This document shows positions 15,061 through 24,068 of a stretch of DNA of 64,000 bases, piece by piece. This DNA comes from Ancylomarina euxina (GTDB lineage Bacteria > Bacteroidota > Bacteroidia > Bacteroidales > Marinifilaceae), in NCBI RefSeq assembly GCF_003863355.1, contig NZ_QQWG01000001.1, forward strand, positions 472,675-536,674, in the 5' to 3' direction. Every line of letters begins with the position of its first letter. The stretch's first letter is position 1. The position numbers and the translations under genes are program-made. The notes beneath the pieces were generated by a model that was given only the letters and a program-made list of their open reading frames with translations, searched no databases and was not told the DNA's origin.

Positions 15061-16623
15061 CTAATACAGTTGGTTATGACACTCAGAACAAAGCTTGGTT
15101 TCCCATTGTTTATCGATATCAATAGGGTGTTTAAATTCAAGAGGAGCCTGAAGTGTTGACATTTCCATTTCTCCTGTTTTGCCTTGTGAAACAATATCGT
15201 GACATAAATTACAATCTCTTGATATCGTTTCTCCTTTATCTGTAACGTGTTTGTCATTATGACAGCGGAAACAACCGTTTGTCTCTAAATGGCCTAAATG
15301 GTTAGGGTAGGCTTTCCAATTCACTCTCATCTCTGGGAATATATTGGATTTGTAACCCTTTTGTATGGCAGTAATCGTATTGGTGATTTCAGCTTTGTTC
15401 GATTCTAACATCTCAGGATACATAACCTCGTAATATTCTAAAACTTGACTTCTGATAGCTATCATGGCACTATCAGTACTAGGATAATCCTGATTTAGGA
15501 TATCCATCGAAACCACTTTTATATCAGGTAATTGTTTGGATATTTCTCCTGATGAAATTAGCTCATCAATAAAATTTTGCGGAACATGATAGTCGTGAGA
15601 TGGACGGTTGTGACAATCCAAACAGTCCATTGTACGAGTTTTAAGGCTGTCAATTTCTTTCTGACTGAGTAAATTGTCAGGCTCAAGATAGAGTTTTACT
15701 TCACCCGTTTTAAGGTTTGTATATCTTACCCAAGGTAAGGTCTCCCGGGTTCTTGTTGACGCAATATATTCAATTTTCACATCAGGATTGATATGCCAGT
15801 GAATACCTTCAGAAAGCCCCTTAGCACTAATATTAGCGCTGGTTTTCATTTTCATGAAGATGTTGTGATCTGTAGTGGTTTCATCTGCCAAATACGATTT
15901 TTTGTTCTTCAACTTACTATCGTAGAATTTTTGAGGCCAATGGCATTGTTCACAAGTTTCGCGAGCTGGACGTAAATTTTCTATGGGGGTGGGGATTGGT
16001 TTAGGATATTTCTTGGTTAGCACAGAATATACCTGATATAAACCAGAAAGTTTACTTCTCATATACCAACCTGATCCTTCTCCCACATGACATTCAACAC
16101 ACTTTACACGCTCATGTGATGATTGATGATAGGCAGTATGTTCTGGTGCCATAACCTGATGGCAAAGCTTTCCACAAAATTCAACCGACTCGGTGTAATG
16201 AAAGGCATGATAACTCCCCATAGATGAGATGATCAATATAAAAACGGTCCCGACGATAAAAACGACACTCGCATTTCGGGTTTTCGGGTCATTGAAATCG
16301 ATTTTGGGCCATTCTAACTTATCCTCAGCGAGTAAATGTTTTTTTAATTTACGGTTGGTTCTGATCATTCCAATAGGAATCAGAATTAAACCACCAACAA
16401 AAAACATGGGGAGAATAATGTAGATAAAGAGACCTACATACGAGCTACCTAAATTGTAAAAGAAGGATAAAGCCAGTAAGAATCCAATAATGAATAGGTT
16501 CATTGCAGCAATTCCTGCTCCAAGAAGGGATAGCCAGTTTCTGGCTGAGTTGGGGAGTTTCATCGGTTTCAGATTTAAGTTATCCTCCCGATACTTATTG
16601 GGAGGTAATCGCCCTATAATCAT
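15061..16623 (-). CDS. NapC/NirT-like membrane multiheme cytochrome c (seven hemes)
   Basis: This 520-residue protein has an N-terminal membrane part (hydrophobic segments near 33-55, 62-86 and 119-137) and a large periplasmic part. It contains six CXXCH motifs plus a first site CGKLCH, which is CX3CH and is followed by QVMAPE as in quinol-oxidising NapC/NrfH-type proteins. It probably oxidises menaquinol and passes electrons to periplasmic cytochromes. It is last in the seven-gene cytochrome cluster. Met21 (16563) is an alternative start. Confidence 0.87.
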   Translation of the reverse strand: MIIGRLPPNKYREDNLNLKPMKLPNSARNWLSLLGAGIAAMNLFIIGFLLALSFFYNLGSSYVGLFIYIILPMFFVGGLILIPIGMIRTNRKLKKHLLAEDKLEWPKIDFNDPKTRNASVVFIVGTVFILIISSMGSYHAFHYTESVEFCGKLCHQVMAPEHTAYHQSSHERVKCVECHVGEGSGWYMRSKLSGLYQVYSVLTKKYPKPIPTPIENLRPARETCEQCHWPQKFYDSKLKNKKSYLADETTTDHNIFMKMKTSANISAKGLSEGIHWHINPDVKIEYIASTRTRETLPWVRYTNLKTGEVKLYLEPDNLLSQKEIDSLKTRTMDCLDCHNRPSHDYHVPQNFIDELISSGEISKQLPDIKVVSMDILNQDYPSTDSAMIAIRSQVLEYYEVMYPEMLESNKAEITNTITAIQKGYKSNIFPEMRVNWKAYPNHLGHLETNGCFRCHNDKHVTDKGETISRDCNLCHDIVSQGKTGEMEMSTLQAPLEFKHPIDIDKQWETKLCSECHNQLY

Positions 16624-16689
16624 CCTGCACAGTCAAGTTGTTTCGGTATAGAAATACATACCGAAACATTTATAATGACTTGTGTTTTA

Positions 16690-17304
16690 TTAATGCCAAC
16701 CTGTTACTATGCTTTTAAAATTACTGGTTGGTTTTTTTCCAATTGTAGCAAAATACAAATGGATAATAAGAAATATGGAAATAAAGAATCCAATAATAGC
16801 ATGCAGTAAGGCTGTTAAAAAGATACCACTCATATTATATGCTTCTTCAATAATAAGTTCGGGAAACAGTAGGGCAATACCTGTAATAATAATAACAGGG
16901 ACTAAGAGATACATGACTGCAACGTAGGTGTATTTTTGGATTGGATTAAATTTTCTTTTTTCTGAAATTGGATAAGGAGGTGCTTCGTTTTTAAACATCC
17001 CATATACATAGTAACGTGCTTGTTTGAATAAGCGCTTGCGTAATCCTTTGGGCTTTATTCTATAAAATTTTTTGTTTGATGTTATCATATTACCAATAAA
17101 AAACATCAGATAGCTAATTGAAACAATTATGCCTGCGTAATTATGAAGTGTAACAGCTAAATCGAATCGAATCAACTCAAAGCCAGGCTTCGCAAACTGC
17201 ATATTTAAACCCGTATAGATTAAAACAAGAATTCCTAAAGCATTTAATGCATGCCAAATGCGTAACCATACAGGGTATAAGTATATTTTTCCTTCTGTAG
17301 TCAT
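16690..17304 (-). CDS. Cytochrome b561-type membrane subunit
   Basis: The 204-residue protein has four predicted transmembrane helices (near 20-36, 52-74, 126-148 and 160-186). The histidines RIWHAL, TLHNYAG, LLHAI and IHLY sit in the helices and fit two b hemes, as in the gamma subunits of formate dehydrogenase, Ni-Fe hydrogenase and thiosulfate reductase. It would link the quinone pool with the periplasmic multiheme proteins. It starts 5 bp after the stop of the upstream seven-heme gene, so co-translation is likely. Confidence 0.85.
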   Translation of the reverse strand: MTTEGKIYLYPVWLRIWHALNALGILVLIYTGLNMQFAKPGFELIRFDLAVTLHNYAGIIVSISYLMFFIGNMITSNKKFYRIKPKGLRKRLFKQARYYVYGMFKNEAPPYPISEKRKFNPIQKYTYVAVMYLLVPVIIITGIALLFPELIIEEAYNMSGIFLTALLHAIIGFFISIFLIIHLYFATIGKKPTSNFKSIVTGWH

Positions 17305-17309
17305 GAAAT

Positions 17310-18230
17310 CTATTTTTTAATGATTCTGAAAAAAGTATGCACAATAACACCTGTTATTACACCCAAGAAAATAAGAATACTCAAAAGGTTTAAGATCTCA
17401 TTTTGATAGGCCCCTATAACGTAGGATTTATTAGAAAGGATATTGCCAACCGCACCTTTCTGACTACGTGCTTGTATATTTTTATACTTATATAATGATG
17501 CATTAAGATGAGAATCTGATGTGTGACATTCGACGCATAATTTAAGGGCTTTTTCTTTGGGTAGAATATTGTGTGATACCATCAATGAATCCAAAACTTC
17601 TGTATGACATTCGATACATCGAACATTTTCGAAATGTAGTTTCTGATTAGGGAGCCAGTTGTGAGTCTCTATAAGTTTTGGACTTTGCGATTCAGATACC
17701 AATTGATACCTTGGAGAATCATCATGGCAGGACAAACACATTTCATTGCTAGACTTAACAATGTCTTTTACATTTTCGCTTGTGCGCGCTTTTGCTTGAT
17801 AATAATGTTGATTGTGACATTTAGAGCAGGTAAATTGATCTCCTAATGCACGAGCATGAGTGCTTTTTTTAAACTCTTCTTCTATCTGTTCAAATTTATA
17901 ATCTGCGAAATTTTCGTCTCCTCCATGGCAATCAATACAGGTTGAAAGAGGTTCTAATTTTAAATCTCCTTGATGAGGGTAGGTCTCATAATCTGAGGAA
18001 TGACAATCGATACATTTGAAAGAGCCATGTACACCTGCCTTTATTCTTAAAGAATCAAGAATAAAATATGGGTTCATTAAGCGTTTTTCATTTCGCTCGG
18101 TCCATTCATTATATATGGTGTGAGTTTGATTCGAATGACATCGTAAACAATCATTATCTGCTTTTAGATTCAATGCAAATGAAGCTAAAAAGATAAGAAG
18201 TAAAGAAAGCCTTAGTTGGGAAACACGCAT
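17310..18230 (-). CDS. Seven-heme cytochrome c with C-terminal membrane anchor
   Basis: The 306-residue protein has an N-terminal signal peptide (about 1-24), seven CXXCH motifs (CLRCH, CIDCH twice, CSKCH, CLSCH, CIECH, CVECH) and a C-terminal transmembrane segment (about 280-302) ending in basic residues. It is therefore periplasmic and anchored in the inner membrane. Its position directly before the cytochrome b gene suggests that the two form one complex. The substrate is not evident, and I see no catalytic CXXCK heme of the nitrite-reductase type. Confidence 0.87.
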   Translation of the reverse strand: MRVSQLRLSLLLIFLASFALNLKADNDCLRCHSNQTHTIYNEWTERNEKRLMNPYFILDSLRIKAGVHGSFKCIDCHSSDYETYPHQGDLKLEPLSTCIDCHGGDENFADYKFEQIEEEFKKSTHARALGDQFTCSKCHNQHYYQAKARTSENVKDIVKSSNEMCLSCHDDSPRYQLVSESQSPKLIETHNWLPNQKLHFENVRCIECHTEVLDSLMVSHNILPKEKALKLCVECHTSDSHLNASLYKYKNIQARSQKGAVGNILSNKSYVIGAYQNEILNLLSILIFLGVITGVIVHTFFRIIKK

Positions 18231-18297
18231 ATTATAAAGTGTAAATTAAAATTCCTGAAATACAGAGCACTTCAGGAATTTATTTGAATTGATAATC

Positions 18298-18717
18298 TTA
18301 TTTCAGAGTTCTCAGATAGTTGATGATAGACCATCTATCTTCATCGTCTAATACCTTTTTCTCGTAATTTGGCATTTCATCACGACCAACAAAGGATTGG
18401 TAATAAAGGACACCATCAGATTGTGCCTGAAATTCAGCCGATTTAAAAGAACGAATTGCAGTTTTCATACTACCCGCCTTAGGACCGTCGGCCTCTCCTT
18501 TACCCCCATGGCAAGATTTACAGTGCTTAGTATAAAGCATTTTGCCAATTTTTAATGAACCGGCATCATCTTTCATACTATTTTTCATGTCTTTGTACTT
18601 AGCTGGAATTTCCCATGGTCCGCCCATTTTTTTATCCTGTGGTAAAGCAAAAGCCATAAATAGGGCTCCAGCAAAAACCAGAGTTAATCCCATGACTATT
18701 TTTTTTAATGTTTTCAT
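18298..18717 (-). CDS. Periplasmic monoheme cytochrome c
   Basis: The 139-residue protein has a signal peptide (1-25), one CKSCHGGKGEADGP heme site and a distal methionine candidate in the DEMPNYEKKV segment, followed by the WSIINYLRTL helix typical of class I cytochromes c. It is a soluble electron shuttle within the cluster. The intervals on both sides are short (18 and 67 bp), consistent with one operon. Confidence 0.9.
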   Translation of the reverse strand: MKTLKKIVMGLTLVFAGALFMAFALPQDKKMGGPWEIPAKYKDMKNSMKDDAGSLKIGKMLYTKHCKSCHGGKGEADGPKAGSMKTAIRSFKSAEFQAQSDGVLYYQSFVGRDEMPNYEKKVLDDEDRWSIINYLRTLK

Positions 18718-18735
18718 AATTGTAAGTTTGAGTGA

Positions 18736-19617
18736 TTAAAAATTCCACAATCTTGTAATTGTAAAGCCAATCATAAAATTGTCCATATCAATTTTACTAT
18801 GGTTATTCACCATGATATCCTGTTGGATTAAACCACTAGAGTTGCCCATGTAAATTTGGAACGCGTGTGTACTGGTTGAAATTTCGTAACCAAAAGAAAA
18901 GTTTGGTTCTGGATTTTCATAATTATCAGCTTCTGTATCTAAGTATCCCAGATCAAGTGGCATATCAAGGTTGAAAATGATCGAACCCTGTGGTGAAACC
19001 TTATATCGACCATTAAAGTGCACACCAACTTTGTCGTGATACATTCCCTCATTAATTAAATTGTAGTGAGAGAAACTAAGTCCTGTTTGCAAGCTTAGTT
19101 CATCTGAAAATTTACGACCTACAATAACTTGAGCAAAAGATGATAAGCGATTAGAAGATTTAAAATCATCGTGAAATTGATCTTTATCTCTACCATCAAT
19201 GGCAATATTACCATATACTGCAAGAGCAAGAGGAACTGTATTGTTTCTTGTTTGCTCAAGAATAGTCCATTTGGCATTAAAATCGGTCGTCATTTTGTCC
19301 TTAGTAACACCTAAGCCGATTTGAACATTATTCGCCACAACGTAGTTTAATCCAAGGCGAATATTTGCGCCTGAGGCAAATAAACCCCAAAGATCAGAAT
19401 GTCCATTTTCAACGGTTCCAAATTTGTGTTGTATAGCAAATTCTAAAGTGTTCACCGGTTGAATAACTGTTGTTTGATTATCAATTAAATATCCACTTTC
19501 AAAAGGTGATCTAACTGGTTTGTCAACCTTCTTGGTTTCCGTTTCAGTCTCTTGAGCTAGAACGCTCCCAAAAGCAAAAACAAGCAGGCATGATAATGTA
19601 AATATATATTTTCTCAT
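18736..19617 (-). CDS. DUF5777-type outer-membrane beta-barrel protein
   Basis: The 293-residue protein has a signal peptide (1-21), then QPVNTLEFAIQHKFG and a run of amphipathic beta strands ending in an aromatic residue (RLWNF), as outer-membrane barrels do. It resembles the Bacteroidota DUF5777 family. Its place between cytochrome genes suggests that it supports electron transfer at or across the outer membrane, but there is no direct evidence for a porin-cytochrome conduit. Confidence 0.75.
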   Translation of the reverse strand: MRKYIFTLSCLLVFAFGSVLAQETETETKKVDKPVRSPFESGYLIDNQTTVIQPVNTLEFAIQHKFGTVENGHSDLWGLFASGANIRLGLNYVVANNVQIGLGVTKDKMTTDFNAKWTILEQTRNNTVPLALAVYGNIAIDGRDKDQFHDDFKSSNRLSSFAQVIVGRKFSDELSLQTGLSFSHYNLINEGMYHDKVGVHFNGRYKVSPQGSIIFNLDMPLDLGYLDTEADNYENPEPNFSFGYEISTSTHAFQIYMGNSSGLIQQDIMVNNHSKIDMDNFMIGFTITRLWNF

Positions 19618-19633
19618 AATTGCATGTATTTGA

Positions 19634-19996
19634 TTAGTTATCCTTAGCTCCTTCGGTAATCCATGTTAATAACAGGAGACGTTCTTGTGAACCCATATTT
19701 TGACCATGTCCGTCTGTTGATCTTTTGTAGACTTTACTTTCCGCAGGATTGGCAGTGTTGATGAAGCCTCCGTTAGTAAGGTTCGCAAAAGCAGAACCTG
19801 TCACTAAAATAGGTGTTCTGCTATCGTGACATCCTATACACTTAGATTGAAAGATTGGTTCAACTTGTGCAGTAAAGCTGATCGGATTTTCCGGGTCAGG
19901 TTCTGGTGTTGGTACAGTTTCAACGATATAATCGTATTCGCAGGCAACTAATCCAATCATGAAAAGGAAAGCTAGTACTTTGATATATCTTTTCAT
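19634..19996 (-). CDS. Small monoheme lipoprotein
   Basis: A 120-residue protein with a lipoprotein signal (LVACEYDY, Cys19) and a single KCIGCH heme site in a segment (FTAQVEPIFQSKCIGCH) common to cytochrome-like domains of Planctomycetes and Bacteroidota. SKVYKRSTDGHGQNMG follows, with a possible axial methionine. It is likely attached to the outer membrane, facing the periplasm or the surface. It lies between the six-heme lipoprotein and the barrel gene in the same operon. Confidence 0.82.
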   Translation of the reverse strand: MKRYIKVLAFLFMIGLVACEYDYIVETVPTPEPDPENPISFTAQVEPIFQSKCIGCHDSRTPILVTGSAFANLTNGGFINTANPAESKVYKRSTDGHGQNMGSQERLLLLTWITEGAKDN

Positions 19997-20123
19997 ATGA
20001 TTATTATTTAAGTGAAATGAGATGCTTACTTTGTTTCGATAACACTATATGGTGTAACAATAAGCTTGCCATCTCTACTTTAATGATGATGTCTTGGTAT
20101 AGAACATCTGATTTTATCTGTAA

Positions 20124-20156
20124 AGGAGTTGTTCAATGTTACATTAAACAACTCCT
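20124..20156 (-). terminator. Hairpin after the six-heme lipoprotein gene
   Basis: AGGAGTTGTT (20124-20133) pairs with AACAACTCCT (20147-20156). On the minus strand only a weak U-rich tail follows, so it may attenuate rather than stop transcription into the rest of the cluster. Confidence 0.55.
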
Positions 20157-20185
20157 CACAAATATCTATTTTAATTTAGTTGTAA

Positions 20186-21244
20186 TTATGGTAATGCTGC
20201 AATTTCAACTTCCATAGCTTCAATTGAGTTTTGCAATAAAGCTTTCACATACTTAGGGTTGTGAGCACCAAAACTACGGTCTTCCTCTAAACCAACCCAA
20301 TTAAAGAATGCTTGTGCTTGTTTCATAGGATAAGTTCCTACAACTGGGTGATAACCATCAACGTCATCTCCACCTACAACACCTAAGGTAATTAACTGGT
20401 CTCTTAGTTCAATAAGTTTATCTTCAACATCAGTTCTAACGCCACCATAATTAAAGTCAGTATTACTAGCGTCGTGACAAGTATTACATGCTAATAATGA
20501 AGGCTTCCATGAGTGTCCACCTTCTCCTTCTTCAGCATCAAATTCTGCCATATGGCAACCTGTACATGAGGCTTGATTTAAGTGTTTGGCAGAACCGGCT
20601 TCTGGATAATCAACAGAACCTGCAATTTGAGCAAAGCCAACACCTGCAACAACATTAGCTTGTGCACCATGATGTGGACCATAATGGGTACTTGTAATAT
20701 TATAAGTATCGCCTGGTTTGTCAATATTTGGCTCAGCTCTTCTTGATTGATGGCAGTTGGCACATAAATTAGAATTACCTTTTAGATCCATTGTAGTTGT
20801 AGGATCGAAAATAGGCTTTACTGGATCTTTAAGTCTTAAAGCATAATCGGTTGCTTCCATTGTCTCATGTAATCCATGACAGGTTGCACATTCCCATGCA
20901 GTTGGGTTTGTGATATTACCTAGAACTTCACCATTATTAGCAAATTGAACAAATCCCTGGTGAGAGTGACATGCAGCACATGAAGCACGTCCACCTGCAT
21001 AGTCAACAGCATTTACGCCACTACTATGTACAGACATTGAGAATTGTGCTTCGATGTTTGATTTGGTTTCACCAGAGTGACAAGCCATACATGTGGCATT
21101 GCCATCAGTACCATCTACACCATTGGTTCCATTAGCACCATCAGTACCATTTAAACCTGCAATACCTTGAGGTCCTTCACAAGCTGCGAATATTGCTCCT
21201 ACTGCAAGGAAGAGAAGCCAGATTTTAAATTGTTTTCGTTTCAT
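20186..21244 (-). CDS. Six-heme cytochrome c lipoprotein with collagen-like linker
   Basis: The 352-residue protein has a lipoprotein signal (IFAACEGP, Cys22). Nine Gly-X-Y triplets follow at once (from GPQGIAGLNG to GTDGNA, residues 24-50), then six CXXCH motifs (CMACH, CAACH, CATCH, CANCH, CTGCH, CNTCH). The collagen-like stretch would act as a stiff or trimerising spacer that holds the heme domain away from the lipid anchor. As first gene of the cluster and a probable outer-membrane lipoprotein, it could be the terminal electron donor or acceptor at the surface. Confidence 0.87.
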   Translation of the reverse strand: MKRKQFKIWLLFLAVGAIFAACEGPQGIAGLNGTDGANGTNGVDGTDGNATCMACHSGETKSNIEAQFSMSVHSSGVNAVDYAGGRASCAACHSHQGFVQFANNGEVLGNITNPTAWECATCHGLHETMEATDYALRLKDPVKPIFDPTTTMDLKGNSNLCANCHQSRRAEPNIDKPGDTYNITSTHYGPHHGAQANVVAGVGFAQIAGSVDYPEAGSAKHLNQASCTGCHMAEFDAEEGEGGHSWKPSLLACNTCHDASNTDFNYGGVRTDVEDKLIELRDQLITLGVVGGDDVDGYHPVVGTYPMKQAQAFFNWVGLEEDRSFGAHNPKYVKALLQNSIEAMEVEIAALP

Positions 21245-21379
21245 AAGTTAGGGGATTAAAGAATTTATTCGATAAATCTACTGATTACAGAAAAAAATCC
21301 CTCATAATACCCAATGACAGTAATCTACTGCAATAATGATTCTTAATAGAAAAAATAGCGATGTGAATCTTGGCTTGAG

Positions 21380-21393
21380 TTGATATTTATCAC
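21380..21393. promoter_or_regulatory. FNR/Crp-type box in the divergent promoter region
   Basis: TTGATATTTATCAC matches the FNR consensus TTGAT-N4-ATCAA at all but the last position. It lies 37 bp before the regulator gene and 136 bp before the cytochrome cluster, so it could control both. Confidence 0.6.
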
Positions 21394-21429
21394 TATATTA
21401 GAATTTGAATTATACCTAAATAAACCTAT

Positions 21430-22125
21430 ATGTTTGGAAAAGGAACTGATGTTTGCTGTGGCTCTTGTCCCCATGCCTGGCCGAATTTTAAGAATTTGAC
21501 ATCTGCTGAAATGAAAGAAATGAGTGAAAGTCGGTTTCAGTCAAGTTTTACTGCTGGCGAAACGATTTTCAAAGCTGGTTCACCTACATCTAGTGCCGTG
21601 TTTCTTTCCTCGGGTATTGCAAAAATATATCTTGAAGGTTTCGATGGAAAAAAAATTATTCTTGGTTTGGCTAAGCCAGGCTATTTATTAGCAGGGCCAG
21701 GAAATTATGTTGACTCAACGCATCATTATAGCGTAGTCGCACTTACCGATGTTAGTGCTTGTTTTATCGATATGAATTTGATCAAATCCTATGTCCAAAA
21801 AAACCCCTTGTTTGCCGAAGGTTACTTAAAAGATATTAGTCTGAAATCATTGCGGATTTTCTATAAAATGATAAGTTTGGCTCAGAAAAAGATGCCAGGA
21901 CGAATGGCAGAGGGCCTACTGGAACTTGCTGATGAGGTATTTAAATCCGATGAATTTGCCCCTATTCTATCCAGACAGGAGTTGGGTGAATTTACAGGAA
22001 TGGCCAAAGAAAATGTCGTTCGCATATTGAAAGAATTCTGCAATGAAGGAATTATCAGCACCAATGGTTCAACGATAACTATAATGGATAAGCAGAAGTT
22101 GCAGCTGATCTCGGCCAATGGTTAA
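21430..22125 (+). CDS. Crp/Fnr-family transcriptional regulator
   Basis: The 231-residue protein has a cyclic-nucleotide-binding-like beta-roll (about 25-145) and a C-terminal winged helix (about 175-225; LSRQELGEFTGMAKENVVRILKEF holds the recognition helix). The N terminus carries VCCGSCPH (Cys9, Cys10, Cys13), and another Cys lies in the roll (SACFID), so an iron-sulfur or redox sensor is possible, although the spacing differs from E. coli FNR. It is divergent from the cytochrome cluster with an FNR-like box between, so it probably regulates that cluster. Confidence 0.9.
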   Translation: MFGKGTDVCCGSCPHAWPNFKNLTSAEMKEMSESRFQSSFTAGETIFKAGSPTSSAVFLSSGIAKIYLEGFDGKKIILGLAKPGYLLAGPGNYVDSTHHYSVVALTDVSACFIDMNLIKSYVQKNPLFAEGYLKDISLKSLRIFYKMISLAQKKMPGRMAEGLLELADEVFKSDEFAPILSRQELGEFTGMAKENVVRILKEFCNEGIISTNGSTITIMDKQKLQLISANG

Positions 22126-23030
22126 TTACCTAGTTTTTTCTTTTTTAGACTTGCCCAGGAGATCACAAAAGTTCCCATAATTGTGATTATGCCTCCTATA
22201 AATTGATTTTGTGTTGGAAGCATATTCATAATAAAGAAACTACCTATTATTATAAAAAAGCTACGATTTGATAGAACGATTGTTACTTTTGAAGCCTCTA
22301 TATAGTTTAAGGCTATATAGGTTAATATAGTACCTAGGAATGGACCAAGTAATGAGCCTATTGAAATGTAGATGATTGAAAGACTTGTATATTGGGGTAT
22401 TTCAAAAAGGTAAATTGTATATAATAAAAAGCCACCTAATAAGGCAAAGTTGCGGTATAAGGTAATCATGGTTGAAGGGAGTGTTCTTATTTCCGATTTA
22501 GCTAAAATTAAACTGATCCCATAAAATAGAGCAAAAATATAAGTGGCAAGACTTTCTGGTCTCGTCAGGATTTCAATTGTAAAGCCAGCGTCGGTATAGT
22601 TGATTAGAATAACCCCCAATATCGTTAGGATTATTCCTAGGAATTCGAGCAGTGTAAATCGTTCTTTTAAAAAGATGATGCTAATAATAATAACAAATAC
22701 AGGACTAGTGTTAGCTAGAAACGAAACAATTGTTGGATTGGGTGTTAATTGAATGGCTAAGAAAAAAGCAGAAGTGGCTATTAATTCAGAGCCTGCGATA
22801 AGCAGAAGAGTTTTCTTTGCCGATTTTGAAAGGTTTCTAAAGCGATGTCGTTTTTTATAGTACCAATTATATAGTATATTCCAAAATATAGCACTGCTAA
22901 ACCATAAAACACCAAAACTTGCCAAATTCACATCTCTCATTGCCAGCTTGCTGAAAATGTAAACATTGGAAAATGTAATGGTTGCTAAGAGGGCTATTAA
23001 TAATCCTTTTAGTTGCTGAGCTAATTTCAT
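22122..23030 (-). CDS. EamA/DMT-family transporter
   Basis: A 302-residue membrane protein with ten predicted transmembrane segments made of two EamA repeats, typical of drug/metabolite exporters. Met at 23028-23030 (MKLAQQLKGLL) is chosen because the upstream in-frame extension is charged and unlike the family N terminus. The substrate is unknown. Its end overlaps the Crp/Fnr gene by 4 bp in convergent orientation. The last residues are lysine-rich. Confidence 0.85.
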   Translation of the reverse strand: MKLAQQLKGLLIALLATITFSNVYIFSKLAMRDVNLASFGVLWFSSAIFWNILYNWYYKKRHRFRNLSKSAKKTLLLIAGSELIATSAFFLAIQLTPNPTIVSFLANTSPVFVIIISIIFLKERFTLLEFLGIILTILGVILINYTDAGFTIEILTRPESLATYIFALFYGISLILAKSEIRTLPSTMITLYRNFALLGGFLLYTIYLFEIPQYTSLSIIYISIGSLLGPFLGTILTYIALNYIEASKVTIVLSNRSFFIIIGSFFIMNMLPTQNQFIGGIITIMGTFVISWASLKKKKLGN

Positions 23031-23201
23031 GGTATACGAATAATTTTCAGCGCAAATGTATTCAAGATTTTGATAATAAAAAGATATGCAAAATAAATAT
23101 TTCGTAGTCTTTTTTGAGTTTGACCATCGCGTTTTTTTTATTGAATTTCGAGTCAACTGGTAAGTCTAGATTTTCATTTTTAATATCTATTGCTAACTTG
23201 C

Positions 23202-23477
23202 ATGCCTATGGAGATGAATTTATTATTTGCAATGATAGCGACTTATTTGGTGAATGTTCCTTTTGGTTATGTTCGTCAAGGTTTTAAGAAGTATTCAGTG
23301 ATGTGGTTTGTAGCCATTCATTTACCGATCCCTTTTGTTATTTTATTTCGACATTTTTTTGACGTGGGTTATGAAATTTTCACCTATCCTTTTATGCTGT
23401 TTGCTTTCTTTATGGGACAGTTTTCAGGAAAGAGAATCCGAATTTACAAGATGAGAAAGAATGATATTGAGGTGTAA
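23202..23477 (+). CDS. Small hypothetical membrane protein
   Basis: About 91 residues with three hydrophobic segments (about 5-20, 33-50 and 56-74) and a basic C terminus (SGKRIRIYKMRKND). I do not recognise the family. Several in-frame methionines (23202, 23208, 23214) make the start uncertain. No neighbours suggest a role. Confidence 0.65.
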   Translation: MPMEMNLLFAMIATYLVNVPFGYVRQGFKKYSVMWFVAIHLPIPFVILFRHFFDVGYEIFTYPFMLFAFFMGQFSGKRIRIYKMRKNDIEV

Positions 23478-24017
23478 TAAGCGTGTATTTGTTTTAAATT
23501 ATATGGTCTGGCAAGCATAGTTTTGAAGTTTTTCTTTCTCTACTGAAACTTACGACATGGGTTTCAAAATTCTCAATAATGAAATTGTGCATATCGCCCT
23601 AATTTCTGTGGATTAGCTCTTCTTATTACTATTTATACGTTTTCACTTTTCTCCCTCCTTAAGAAAGCCGTTTTCTTACCGTCTGCCTTGTAACTTCTCC
23701 GTATCAGCTTCGTATCACAACTGGGTTAACCCAGCTTTGATCCAGCCTTGGTCCATCTTTATTCCAGTTTTGTTCCGAACTTAATTATGCTTCGAGGCGT
23801 ATCCTGGTCAACAAATATAAATTCTTATAAAGAGTATGTTCTGTACTTTTTATTGTGAAATAAAATAGAGTGAACTTGAGTTTTGGATTTAACTGTTTTT
23901 ATTACAGCTTAACCTGTGATCATACCCTAAGCTTGGTTGTATCGAAGACAGCTTAGTATCCCTGAATTTTGGACAACTTTGCTTTAAAAGACATGATCCG
24001 GAAATAAAATTCTAATA
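23478..24017. other. Non-coding stretch with palindrome and tandem repeats
   Basis: No convincing gene is present in these 540 bases. They hold a 14-bp palindrome CTGGGTTAACCCAG (23721-23734) and a degenerate 11-bp tandem array (listed separately). The remainder is AT-rich without features. Confidence 0.6.
23731..23785. repeat. Degenerate 11-bp tandem repeat, five units
   Basis: The units are CCAGCTTTGAT, CCAGCCTTGGT, CCATCTTTATT, CCAGTTTTGTT and CCGAACTTAAT, each 11 bp and directly adjacent. The consensus is close to CCAGCTTTGTT. The first unit overlaps the palindrome at 23721-23734. Confidence 0.7.
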
Positions 24018-24049
24018 AAAATGGCTACCCCTTTCGAGATAGCCATTTT
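24018..24049 (-). terminator. Terminator after pgi
   Basis: AAAATGGCTA (24018-24027) pairs with TAGCCATTTT (24040-24049). Read on the minus strand it ends in a U-rich tail. Confidence 0.85.
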
Positions 24050-24068
24050 AGTTTTATATAACCGATTT

